Below, in pieces: positions 41,657 through 49,840 of a DNA stretch of 64,000 nucleotides. Under the pieces are notes generated by a model. It saw nothing but the letters and a program-made list of their open reading frames with translations. It was not told where the DNA came from and ran no database searches. Source of the DNA: JAGQZY01 sp964588335 (GTDB lineage: Bacteria; Bdellovibrionota; Bdellovibrionia; Bdellovibrionales; JAGQZY01). Where the stretch lies: contig CAZPOV010000001.1 in assembly GCA_964588335.1 (NCBI GenBank), positions 248,001 through 312,000 of the forward strand, given 5' to 3'. The first letter of the stretch is position 1; every line of letters begins with the position of its first letter. Made by a program: the position numbers and the translations under genes.

Positions 41657-44338
41657 ATGTCTGAGAATTTAAGTGATCGCTACAATCCCAATGATGTTGA
41701 AGACCGTATTTATAAATACTGGGAAGACCAGAACTTTTTTGCGGCTGAAGACCAATCCACCAAACGACCTTACAGTGTCATTTTACCTCCGCCCAATGTG
41801 ACAGGTTTTTTACACATGGGGCATGCACTGGATCACACGATTCAGGATGTCCTGGTTCGGTGGAAGAGAATGCAAGGTTTCAATGCCATGTGGTTGCCCG
41901 GGTCAGACCACGCCGGTATCGCTACCCAGGCCGTGGTCGAAAAAGACTTGCGGAAGCAAGGAAAAGATCGCTTGGAAATGGGACGTGAAGCTTTCTTGGG
42001 TGAAGTCTGGAAATGGAAGCAAACCTACGGCGATCGAATCTACTCGCAAATGAAGCGCTTGGGGGATTCCGTTGATTGGAAACGCGAGACCTTCACTTTG
42101 GATGCCGGAGTTTCGAAAGCGGTTCGCAAGGTGTTTGTGCATTTATATAAAAAGGGCTGGCTTTACCAAGGTAAGAAGCTGGTGAACTGGTCACCGCCTC
42201 TGCAATCAGCGATCTCGGACTTAGAGGTTGTCCACAAAGATACCAAAGGAAGCCTTTATCATTTGGCTTATCCGGTGGATGGTACCGATGAAACTTTGAT
42301 CATTGCTACAACCCGGCCTGAAACCTACTTGGGTGACAGTGCGGTTTGTGTGCACCCCGATGATGAGCGCTATAAGAAGCTCATTGGGAAAACCATCACT
42401 TTGCCGGTGATCAATCGTCAGATTCCGATCCTTGCCGACGAGTATGTCGACCGCGAATTTGGAACCGGAGCCTTGAAGGTGACACCGGCTCATGATTTTA
42501 ACGATTATGAACTTGGCAAGAAACATAACTTGGATTTTATTAATATTTTAAACGTCGATGGAACTCTCAATGAAAATTGTGGACCCTGGCAAGGGTTGAA
42601 GACCCAAGAGGCTCGCAAACAAATTGTTGAGGAGTTTGAAGAAAAAAACATCATAGTCAAAGTCGAACCCCATCAGCATGCGGTTGGCTACTGTGATCGA
42701 ACCGGTGCCATTGTTGAACCTTTTTTAAGTAAGCAGTGGTTTGTCAAAACTAAAGACTTATCAACGCCGGCCCGTCATGTTGTTGAAAATGAGACCATTC
42801 AATTTATTCCTGAACAGTGGACGAAAACCTACTTACACTGGATGAATATTATTGAGGATTGGTGCGTGTCGCGCCAGCTTTGGTGGGGTCACAGAATTCC
42901 GGCCTGGTATTGTGATGACTGTGATCAAGTGACGGTGGCTGAGGAAGACCCCAGTCAATGCCAAGGTTGCGGTGGGCAGAACATCCATCAAGATGAAGAT
43001 GTTTTGGATACTTGGTTCAGTTCGGCTCTTTGGCCCTTTAGTACTATGGGGTGGCCACAGGATACAGAGGCGCAAAAAACTTTTTACCCAACTTCGGTTT
43101 TAGTCACCGGCCACGACATTATCTTCTTTTGGGTGGCTCGCATGATTATGATGGGCCTTGAAATGAAAGGCGATGTGCCTTTTAGAAAGGTTTATATTCA
43201 CGGTTTGATTCGTGATTCTCAAGGTCGAAAAATGTCGAAGAGTCTGGGCAATTCGATTGATCCAGTTGAAATGATCGAAGAGTACGGTGCCGATGCTCTG
43301 CGATTCACCTTGATGTCGCAAATGGCCACCGGTAAGGATTTGAAGTTCTCTGTGCAGAGACTTGAAGGTTATCGCAATTTCATGAACAAGATTTGGAATG
43401 CCACGCGCTTTTCACTTTCCAACATGGAAGGCTTTAAAGCGCCCGCCGAGGGGACAGAGGCCACCGTCAGTTTGTCGCAGCTAACGACGGCCGATCAATG
43501 GTTGATCTATCAAACCGGCTTAGTGGAAAAAGAAGTCAACCAGTACCTTGAGGAGATGCGCTTTTCGGACGCCGCCAATCGTATCTATTCTTTCACATGG
43601 CATGAGTTTTGTGATTGGTACTTAGAATTTTCAAAGCCAGTTCTGTACGGCGAAGATCTAAAACAAAAACAAGTGACCCAACTGGTATTAGCACAAACAC
43701 TGAATCGAATTGTGCGAATGTTGCATCCTTTTGCCCCCTTTATCAGCGAAGAGATTTATCAAAAGCTTCCTATTAAAGGCGAGGCCTGTATTGTTGATAA
43801 CTATCCTGTATTTGAGAAGGATCAAACTTGGTTGGGCTTAGGCAGTGAAGAGGCCTCCTTTGAAATGGAGCTCGTCAAAGAAGTGATCACTGCCATCCGC
43901 AATATTCGTGGCGAAAATAAGATCAAACCGGGTGAAAAGTTTGATGTGTGGCTCACTCCGAAAGACGATAAATCGCAAAAAATCCTTGGCAATAATAAAT
44001 CAGAGATCATTCGTTTAGCGACTCTCAAAGAGTGCTCTATTTCAGAGAGATCGTCTCTCAAAAAATGTGCAGTGGCTCCCATTCGTTTGGGTGATTCGGA
44101 AGTCGATGTGGTCATTCCCTTAGAAGGCCTGGTCGATTTGGATAAAGAGGTCTCACGATTAAAGAAGCTGATCGAAAAGCAAGAAAAGGATATTCAAAAA
44201 ATCAACGGTAAGTTGAAAAATGAACGATTCCTGGCCAATGCCCCTGAAGATGTGGTGGAGGCGGACAAACAGCTTTTAGCCAGTATCACTTCGAAAGTCG
44301 ATGAGATGCGACAGTCTCTTTTGAGACTGTCGGAATAA
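41657..44338 (+). CDS. valS: Valyl-tRNA synthetase
   Basis: Charges tRNA-Val. The 893-residue class I synthetase has the HIGH-type motif PPPNVTGFLHMGHALDHT (about residues 44-61), the editing domain (IIATTRPETYLGDSAVCV), SRQLWWGHRIPAWYCDDC with zinc-like cysteines, KMSKSLGNSIDP, the anticodon-binding helices and the C-terminal coiled coil (LVDLDKEVSRLKKLIEKQEKD). All hallmarks of ValS are present at the usual length. No T-box or leader structure was recognised upstream. Confidence 0.98.
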   Translation: MSENLSDRYNPNDVEDRIYKYWEDQNFFAAEDQSTKRPYSVILPPPNVTGFLHMGHALDHTIQDVLVRWKRMQGFNAMWLPGSDHAGIATQAVVEKDLRKQGKDRLEMGREAFLGEVWKWKQTYGDRIYSQMKRLGDSVDWKRETFTLDAGVSKAVRKVFVHLYKKGWLYQGKKLVNWSPPLQSAISDLEVVHKDTKGSLYHLAYPVDGTDETLIIATTRPETYLGDSAVCVHPDDERYKKLIGKTITLPVINRQIPILADEYVDREFGTGALKVTPAHDFNDYELGKKHNLDFINILNVDGTLNENCGPWQGLKTQEARKQIVEEFEEKNIIVKVEPHQHAVGYCDRTGAIVEPFLSKQWFVKTKDLSTPARHVVENETIQFIPEQWTKTYLHWMNIIEDWCVSRQLWWGHRIPAWYCDDCDQVTVAEEDPSQCQGCGGQNIHQDEDVLDTWFSSALWPFSTMGWPQDTEAQKTFYPTSVLVTGHDIIFFWVARMIMMGLEMKGDVPFRKVYIHGLIRDSQGRKMSKSLGNSIDPVEMIEEYGADALRFTLMSQMATGKDLKFSVQRLEGYRNFMNKIWNATRFSLSNMEGFKAPAEGTEATVSLSQLTTADQWLIYQTGLVEKEVNQYLEEMRFSDAANRIYSFTWHEFCDWYLEFSKPVLYGEDLKQKQVTQLVLAQTLNRIVRMLHPFAPFISEEIYQKLPIKGEACIVDNYPVFEKDQTWLGLGSEEASFEMELVKEVITAIRNIRGENKIKPGEKFDVWLTPKDDKSQKILGNNKSEIIRLATLKECSISERSSLKKCAVAPIRLGDSEVDVVIPLEGLVDLDKEVSRLKKLIEKQEKDIQKINGKLKNERFLANAPEDVVEADKQLLASITSKVDEMRQSLLRLSE

Positions 44339-44348
44339 ATCCATGGGA

Positions 44349-44831
44349 TCAGTTAAAATCTTGGTCGGTGGGAGTGTTCATCACAATCAATTGATGAAGC
44401 TCGCCTTCGACGCCAAGAGTTCGAGCGATAGCCGTGTATTGCTTGCGGCTTTGTAAAACCTTAGCTCGAAAACATCCATTGATTTCAAACATCGCGTCAC
44501 TGTCGATGCCCAGGCGATTGAGGCCAAGAACCAGCTCGGTCAGAGCTTTCTTTTCTAAGTTGTTGCGAGTGGTTTTACCGTCATCGCAAACAAAGCGATA
44601 GGCCTTACCTTGCGCCAGTTCAAAAGCTCTTCTTTCGGGAGTGTTTTCATCTTGGATTAAATGTTTTTTATGAAACTCTTGTTTGGCTATGAAGTCTTCC
44701 TGTTTCTCGGTAATTTCAGACAAAAGATTTTCCACGGTCTCACATGACGCACAATTTTGCGCTTTTTGTGACCAAGCGGCACAGCTCAGAACTATAAAAA
44801 TTCCTAAAAGGATTTGAGTTAAATTTTTCAT
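44349..44831 (-). CDS. Small exported partner of the cysteine-rich protein
   Basis: A 160-residue exported protein with a signal peptide (about residues 1-20, ending AAWSQ). Cysteines occur in NCASCETVEN, FVCDDGKT and INGCFRAK, suggesting disulfides in the periplasm. The family is unknown. Its ATG at 44831 overlaps the stop of the cysteine-rich putative peptidase (ATGA), so the two are translationally coupled; an inhibitor, chaperone or co-secreted partner role is possible but not shown. The open frame extends upstream into the neighbour, which is not a real start. Confidence 0.72.
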   Translation of the reverse strand: MKNLTQILLGIFIVLSCAAWSQKAQNCASCETVENLLSEITEKQEDFIAKQEFHKKHLIQDENTPERRAFELAQGKAYRFVCDDGKTTRNNLEKKALTELVLGLNRLGIDSDAMFEINGCFRAKVLQSRKQYTAIARTLGVEGELHQLIVMNTPTDQDFN

Positions 44832-45661
44832 CTTGCAGTTCCTCCTCCGCGCCAGACGTAACAGCCGCGCAGTTGTCGACGATTGCTTCCCAAGCGTTGA
44901 TCGATGGGGAGAGAAGCTTGCACCCCGGCGTGCCACATGCCATCGGTTCCTAAGAACTCAATATGTCCGTGACGATCTCCACCGCTGTAGTTGGGGTTGC
45001 CTTGTCGGTACCCTCTATAGACTCGAATCACACCCGGACGATTGCAGGCTGACATATCAAGATCGAAGCCTTTATTTTCGAGGCAACCAAAATAATCATA
45101 GGCACTGCCTCCACAATAAAAATGTCGATCGCCCACACGTTGGCCAAACTCACGAGCCATACAAGCCAATGCCGAGCGAACACCAACCGCACAGTAACCT
45201 GCGCCACTTCTGTGACCGCGACTGCGAGCATAGCTGTAAGCATTGCGACGTCCGTAACCGGCGCATCGGGTGAGGGCGGCCGCATATTGAAAAGCTCCGG
45301 TTCCTCTTGTCATAGGGTAAGTGCCTCTTGCCGGTGCTGTAGCCTCTTCCCTTTCTTCTTCAATATCGGGGAGGGCCGGTAAGTTTTCGCATCGGCGCCA
45401 GGAGTTGTTGCTAAGGTTGTTGCGGTCCGGGCGACAGTAGCCGGCGGCAAACTGGCGCATTAGAAACTGACAGTTATATTGGACGCGACTGTGGCAACAG
45501 TAACGGGAAACACGAGAACCACAGGTGCCATCATCAAAACGCACGTTGGGATCAATATCATTACTTCGCATAAAAAATGGAAGTGTGGTTTCGGCCAGCG
45601 CAGGGCTGGTCAAAGCCAGAAATCCGAACATCATTAATATAGATATAAGTATTTTTCTCAT
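44828..45661 (-). CDS. Cysteine-rich exported protein, putative NlpC/P60- or CHAP-like amidase
   Basis: A 277-residue protein with a signal peptide (ending ALAE, about residue 23) and 13 cysteines, twelve of which could pair in disulfides. The region around Cys157 (SGAGYCAVGVRSAL) and His231/233 (GGDRHGHIEFLG, then GMWHAG) has the spacing and flavour of a papain-fold cell-wall amidase, Cys at a helix start and His on a following strand. The protein is arginine-rich and basic. A predator could use such an enzyme on host or self peptidoglycan. The catalytic reading is by eye only; it could equally be a structural protein. Confidence 0.6.
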   Translation of the reverse strand: MRKILISILMMFGFLALTSPALAETTLPFFMRSNDIDPNVRFDDGTCGSRVSRYCCHSRVQYNCQFLMRQFAAGYCRPDRNNLSNNSWRRCENLPALPDIEEEREEATAPARGTYPMTRGTGAFQYAAALTRCAGYGRRNAYSYARSRGHRSGAGYCAVGVRSALACMAREFGQRVGDRHFYCGGSAYDYFGCLENKGFDLDMSACNRPGVIRVYRGYRQGNPNYSGGDRHGHIEFLGTDGMWHAGVQASLPIDQRLGSNRRQLRGCYVWRGGGTAR

Positions 45662-46014
45662 AAAACCTTCCTACCGCTAGGTAGAGCAAGGCCTGTTCCG
45701 TCTCAGATCGAAACAATCTCAGTTTGAGACTCGAAAGGGCTGTCATTTTCAGAAGGACTGGAAAATTGTTGGCCAGCTGTCTAAGTCTTCCGATTTCATA
45801 AATCCTCAGGAAATTCAGGATTTAGCGCCTATGACTCGTTATGAGTTAGTTATAAATCCAGTATTTTCAGTGGTTTAAAAACTAAATATAAAAAACCTTG
45901 ATCGTGTATAGACATATATAACTTTATATCATAGTATATTTATATACAGCGATGAGGATAAACGATTGCTGTAACATCAAACCGACGCCCGCAGGGGGTC
46001 AAAGGAGAGCAAAA
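45662..46014. other. 353-base divergent intergenic region, AT-rich on the right
   Basis: This is the longest gap in the window. The left end holds CTACC-GCTA-GGTAG (45671-45684), a hairpin in the leader of the cysteine-rich gene, and an inverted repeat GTCTCA (45700-45705) / TGAGAC (45725-45730). Bases about 45840-45950 are very AT-rich with several TATA-like stretches and probably contain the pspC promoter, but no single -35/-10 pair stands out and no sigma-54 element (TGGCAC-N5-TTGC) was seen. No open frame of note. Confidence 0.6.
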
Positions 46015-46398
46015 ATGAAATCAATGCGTTTACGAAATCAATGGACTCGCTCCAGCGACGGATGGGTGGCTGGTGTTTGTCAGGGACTTGGTGAACGACT
46101 CGAACTCAATCCGGCCATGGTTCGTCTTGTCTGGTTTTTGAGTGTTCTATTTTTTGGCGTAGGACTTTTACTTTACTTGGTCTGTGCTTTTGTAATGCCA
46201 GTCGAAGGCAATGAGGACAGTGCTTTGCAACCTAAACTTTTAGGTGTTTGCTACCGCCTTTCTGAGAAACTCGACATCGACGTTGTACCCCTTCGTATTT
46301 TCACCGTGTTTGCCTTTCTTGGTTCGGCAGGCGTGGTTCTTCTTGCTTATCTGTTGCTCCATATTTTACTTCCCCGCGAAAGTCGCTTTCAGGAATAG
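46015..46398 (+). CDS. Tandem PspC-domain membrane protein
   Basis: A 127-residue inner-membrane protein made of two PspC domains in a row. The first has SSDGWVAGVCQGLGERLELNPAMVRLVW and a helix; the second repeats the pattern as LLGVCYRLSEKLDIDVVPLRIFTVF and a helix. PspC senses envelope stress and binds PspA or toxic secretins in enterobacteria. The ATG at 46015 follows AAAGGAGAG. It is followed by a PspA-like gene after about 140 bases, so this is a Psp-type unit. Confidence 0.88.
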   Translation: MKSMRLRNQWTRSSDGWVAGVCQGLGERLELNPAMVRLVWFLSVLFFGVGLLLYLVCAFVMPVEGNEDSALQPKLLGVCYRLSEKLDIDVVPLRIFTVFAFLGSAGVVLLAYLLLHILLPRESRFQE

Positions 46399-46537
46399 AC
46401 CAAGAATTATTCAGCTCCCTCTTAATATTAATTTCGGAGCTAGCTTAACATTTAGAATTTGGACGTCGGATTTCAAGGCCTTCGCAGAAGGCCTGCGTCC
46501 AACACCCATTTAAAATGAACAAACCAAAGGAGTTATT

Positions 46538-47263
46538 ATGAATATTTTTGACCGTATTGGAGACGCCATTCGTTCCCTTTTTAAAAACGTCTTTGCCACG
46601 GGTCCATCGGATCCAGCGGGTGCTGCTCGAGCTATGATCAGCAAGCAGAAGCGCAGCCGAAAAAGACTGAAAGACAGTCTGACCGATCTTATTTTTCAAA
46701 GAAAGAAGTTTGAGGCTCAGTTGGAAAAGCTGGAAAATAAACAATTGAGTATGAAGCAAGATATTGAGGTCGCGGCTTATCAGGATCGTGATGATCTGGC
46801 CCTTCGCTTAATGGAAGAACTCGATCTGATGGTTAAAGAGATTGAGGAAACGCAAACCAACTTAAAACTGGTTGAAAGTGAGATTGAAACCGCGAAGCAG
46901 GTGGAAGTCGAACTCGATAGGCAGTTAGAAAAATCAGAGTCTCAGTTGGCGATTCTTGTCTCAAGAAGTCAGTCGGTTCAAATGAGAGAGGATTTGCAAA
47001 ACCAGTTTTCTAAAATTCATGATGAAATCAGTCATCTCAAACCCGGTCTGAATGTCGTTGAGGAAAGTATTTTAAAGCTGGAGTCACGTTTAGAGAATCT
47101 GCAAGGGCCCAATGAGGACTGGAAGAAAGAGGTTATGAAAATGCGCAAACAGCGCACCGACCACTTTCGTCAGGGCCGTCTTCAACAGTTAAAACAAAAG
47201 CTGAAAGGGCGACAATTAACCGGGCAGGTGATTGTGCCTGAAGTTGTTAGAACCACTCATTAA
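46538..47263 (+). CDS. PspA/IM30-like coiled-coil protein
   Basis: A 241-residue, almost wholly helical protein with an N-terminal amphipathic segment (NIFDRIGDAIRSLFKNVF) and long coiled coils, the layout of PspA/Vipp1 membrane-repair proteins of the ESCRT-III superfamily. Sequence identity to the classic family is not obvious by eye, so the call rests on layout and on the tandem PspC gene just before it. It would polymerise on the inner face of the damaged membrane. CAAAGGAG precedes the ATG. Confidence 0.7.
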   Translation: MNIFDRIGDAIRSLFKNVFATGPSDPAGAARAMISKQKRSRKRLKDSLTDLIFQRKKFEAQLEKLENKQLSMKQDIEVAAYQDRDDLALRLMEELDLMVKEIEETQTNLKLVESEIETAKQVEVELDRQLEKSESQLAILVSRSQSVQMREDLQNQFSKIHDEISHLKPGLNVVEESILKLESRLENLQGPNEDWKKEVMKMRKQRTDHFRQGRLQQLKQKLKGRQLTGQVIVPEVVRTTH

Positions 47264-47279
47264 CGGAAAGGATAGAATA

Positions 47280-47795
47280 ATGTCGAAACGAAAATTGCGA
47301 GATCTGACCGGGGTGTTTTTTATTGGACTTTTTCTACTGACTTGGGAGCCGGTTTTTCTTTGGCTCTTGGTCGGCGGATTGGTGCTCTTGCAGCCGGACT
47401 CCAGTGGGGAGTCTGGTGCAGACAAAGCCACGGCAAAAAATATTTTGCAGCAGATTCAAGAGGATGCGCGGCGCTTTCGGGTCAAAATGCCTCAGCGTCA
47501 AGAGCGTCGAAGCCTTTTAATACAAATATACCGGCAGTATGAAGAGGCCAAACGCCAATATCCTCACTTAAAGAGTGAGTACCGTGAGGTGATCAATGAG
47601 ATGTGGACCTCCTTGGCCACCGATCCCAGCCCGCATCATTGGAACCAGGTTTTAACCTCGGTGATTGCCGATTGGCCCAGCCAGACCTCGGCGGCTCCGT
47701 CGCATGCTGTGAAAGAAAAACTGCAAAGAGTTAAGGAGTTGAGTCAGCAGTGGGATGACGCTAAAAGAGAGGCCATGGGAGGTGCCAATGTTTAG
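47280..47795 (+). CDS. Hypothetical membrane protein in the Psp-like cluster
   Basis: A 171-residue protein. Residues about 9-37 are hydrophobic (GVFFIGLFLLTWEPVFLWLLVGGLVLL), probably a hairpin or one long helix with a proline, followed by a helical cytoplasmic part rich in glutamine and arginine. I do not recognise it. AAAGGAT precedes the ATG, 16 bases after the PspA-like stop, and its end overlaps the next gene by 8 bases. It probably recruits a partner to the inner membrane within this cluster. Confidence 0.7.
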   Translation: MSKRKLRDLTGVFFIGLFLLTWEPVFLWLLVGGLVLLQPDSSGESGADKATAKNILQQIQEDARRFRVKMPQRQERRSLLIQIYRQYEEAKRQYPHLKSEYREVINEMWTSLATDPSPHHWNQVLTSVIADWPSQTSAAPSHAVKEKLQRVKELSQQWDDAKREAMGGANV

Positions 47796-48570
47796 ACAAC
47801 GCTGGGACGAATTCGAAAAAAATGTCAGCACAATCGCTGATGAATTTAAAGATTTAATTTTCGATAAATTCAAGCAATCGAAAACCAAAGTTGAAAAAAT
47901 AGTAACCACTGATCCCCAGGAAACCCGCGAAGCTTTTGTGCGCTGGGGAAAAGACTACGTCGACAAAGTGAAGGTTAAAGCAGAAAGTGAAAAAGCTCAG
48001 AAAGCCAAAGAGAATTTTTTCACTTTGTTGCGGAACCTGGGTGTCAACGAAGCGGTTATTATTGAAACCTTTCAGCAAAACAAAAAAGAACTTCTGGATC
48101 CCTTAATTGGAGAAACCGTTGCTCTCGTCGCTTTGGTGTTGGGATGGAGTCAGAAAGATAAAGAGGCTTTCTCGCAGGCCTTGGGTGAAATTGGTGTGGC
48201 CGGAGTTTTTGCCGCCAAACCTTTTTTGTGTTTGATCGCTATTTGTGGACTGGCCTACGGTTACCAAGAAAACTTTCATCCAGAGGCGTTTAAAAAAGGC
48301 GGAGTGCTTGGTTTAGCAGGAATCACAGCGGTGGCTCTTTCGCCGGGTGGCTTCGTGGGTCTGCTTTCAGCCGTGGTCACCATTCTTTACTTAAACAAGC
48401 GACTTCAGGTCGATCGTCCTATTGAGACCCAACTGAAAGAGCTATTTCAACATATTAAAAATGGTGGATTTTTCAAAGAAGTGCGAGGTGCTTGGCGGAA
48501 CTTTGAAAGCTTTCTGTCCAAACTCTTTCAACGCACTCGTGACGATGCTATAATGAACCCGAATCCCTAG
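47788..48570 (+). CDS. Hypothetical membrane protein in the Psp-like cluster
   Basis: A 260-residue protein: a charged helical N-terminal half (to about residue 105), then hydrophobic segments (PLIGETVALVALVLGW, GVAGVFAAKPFLCLIAICGLAYG, GVLGLAGITAVALSPGGFVGLLSAVVTIL split in two or three helices, about residues 110-205), then a charged tail. I do not recognise it. GGGAGG precedes the ATG at 47788, which overlaps the previous gene's end. It is probably an inner-membrane component encoded with PspC/PspA. Confidence 0.7.
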   Translation: MFRQRWDEFEKNVSTIADEFKDLIFDKFKQSKTKVEKIVTTDPQETREAFVRWGKDYVDKVKVKAESEKAQKAKENFFTLLRNLGVNEAVIIETFQQNKKELLDPLIGETVALVALVLGWSQKDKEAFSQALGEIGVAGVFAAKPFLCLIAICGLAYGYQENFHPEAFKKGGVLGLAGITAVALSPGGFVGLLSAVVTILYLNKRLQVDRPIETQLKELFQHIKNGGFFKEVRGAWRNFESFLSKLFQRTRDDAIMNPNP

Positions 48571-48589
48571 ATGATTGTTCGGGAGGGGT

Positions 48590-49300
48590 ATGCGTCCACT
48601 GATATTGGTGGTTTTATTTTTTTTCAGCACAGAGTTATTGGCGCAAAATTTGGCGACCACGTCCATTTTACCGTGGTCAGCCCGCTTGCTGCGGACGGGT
48701 TCCGATGAATGGCGCCAGCAGGATTTAATGCAAACAATGTCCGGTTCGGCATCCTCCCTGTTCAGTGACGCGGCCGATTTAAAAGTAAAGAATGATTTAC
48801 GTTGCGGCAATAATTCCTCCATTTTTGATACCAGCTTACCCAGTCTAGGAAATACAAAAGTCACCACCCGGTTTCGCTACGACCCTGTGTCCCGCTCCAT
48901 GACTCTTGACGCCTTTGTTAAAGACGGAGGTCAGTATCGGGAAGTTTTGCGCAGCTCTTATTCTGTTTATCAAGAAGACACCAACCTTGGACAACTTCAG
49001 CGGATATCGATGCTTAACGTGCAAAATCAACAGACAAGTCGTATGGGGTTTCTCAACAAACCCTTTCTAACCGCAGTGGCCCAGGCCTTAGGAGCTAATG
49101 AGACACCTATTGAAACCAACAGCCCTTTTGCTCGCGACTGGATCAAACTTTTGCAAGATGCCGAGAAAGGCTACGTCTGTTGTTTCAATCAAAACTGTCG
49201 CGAGCACTTGCAAAACCTAGCGCAGCCACCGGCACCACAGCCTGACGCTGAGCCCGGTGAAATTCGTCGGGCTGAATCGGGCGAACGCTCCGCCACTTAA
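48590..49300 (+). CDS. Exported protein at the end of the Psp-like cluster
   Basis: A 236-residue exported protein with a signal peptide (residues about 1-19, ending LLAQ) and no other membrane helix; cysteines at LRCGNN, YVCCFNQNC suggest disulfides near the C-terminus, followed by a proline-rich tail. The family is unknown. The ATG at 48590 follows GGGAGGGG, 19 bases after the previous stop, so it is co-transcribed with the membrane proteins and would be their periplasmic partner. Confidence 0.72.
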   Translation: MRPLILVVLFFFSTELLAQNLATTSILPWSARLLRTGSDEWRQQDLMQTMSGSASSLFSDAADLKVKNDLRCGNNSSIFDTSLPSLGNTKVTTRFRYDPVSRSMTLDAFVKDGGQYREVLRSSYSVYQEDTNLGQLQRISMLNVQNQQTSRMGFLNKPFLTAVAQALGANETPIETNSPFARDWIKLLQDAEKGYVCCFNQNCREHLQNLAQPPAPQPDAEPGEIRRAESGERSAT

Positions 49301-49372
49301 TGCCGTTCAGTACATTTAGGATATAAAAACGACGTCTCAGAATCGATAGCAAAGACTTATTTACGTTTGCTA

Positions 49373-49386
49373 GTGTAAATTTACAC
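49373..49386. promoter_or_regulatory. Perfect 14-base palindrome at a start codon
   Basis: GTGTAAATTTACAC ends one base before the ATG of the next gene (49388) and occupies the place of its ribosome binding site. It may be an operator that blocks translation or initiation, or mark a leaderless transcript. Its half site GTGTAAA recurs twice at 13903-13923. Confidence 0.5.
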
Positions 49387-49387
49387 C

Positions 49388-49840
49388 ATGAGTTTAAGAG
49401 AAACTTTCGATGATCTTTTAATTTTCGAAACCACTCGTTTGCGGAAACTGTTGATTGCCGCGGGTCTTGTTGTTGGGCCCTTCCTTAATTGGTACACATA
49501 CTGTAACCAATTTTATTGGGGCACGAGTTTTAAAATCATTGTGTCGGTGATCGTATACCTATCTTACATAACAGTGATCTACTTTCCGCTGCGAGAGGTT
49601 TTGGATCGCTTTAGCGTCGTGATCAACCTTGATAGATGGTTACGACTGTTTTCCCATTTTCTTATTTGGTTTATAACTCTCTTGGTCGTTGGATGGTTTC
49701 AATATACTTTATTCCATGTGCCAATCTTGCACTATCGAGTGCCGTCAGAAGTCTCAGTGGTGCTGTTTAGAGCCTCCATCTATTCTATTTTTGCGGCGGT
49801 CGTCCTAGAGAACTTAAGATGTCAGTCGGAAAGACCTTAG
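49388..49840 (+). CDS. Small integral membrane protein
   Basis: A 150-residue protein with four hydrophobic segments (about residues 21-38, 47-67, 87-107 and 125-142). I recognise no family; it resembles other four-helix proteins of unknown function. No ribosome binding site is present: a perfect palindrome fills that position. It converges on ubiE, the two stop codons overlapping in TTAG at 49837-49840. Confidence 0.65.
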   Translation: MSLRETFDDLLIFETTRLRKLLIAAGLVVGPFLNWYTYCNQFYWGTSFKIIVSVIVYLSYITVIYFPLREVLDRFSVVINLDRWLRLFSHFLIWFITLLVVGWFQYTLFHVPILHYRVPSEVSVVLFRASIYSIFAAVVLENLRCQSERP

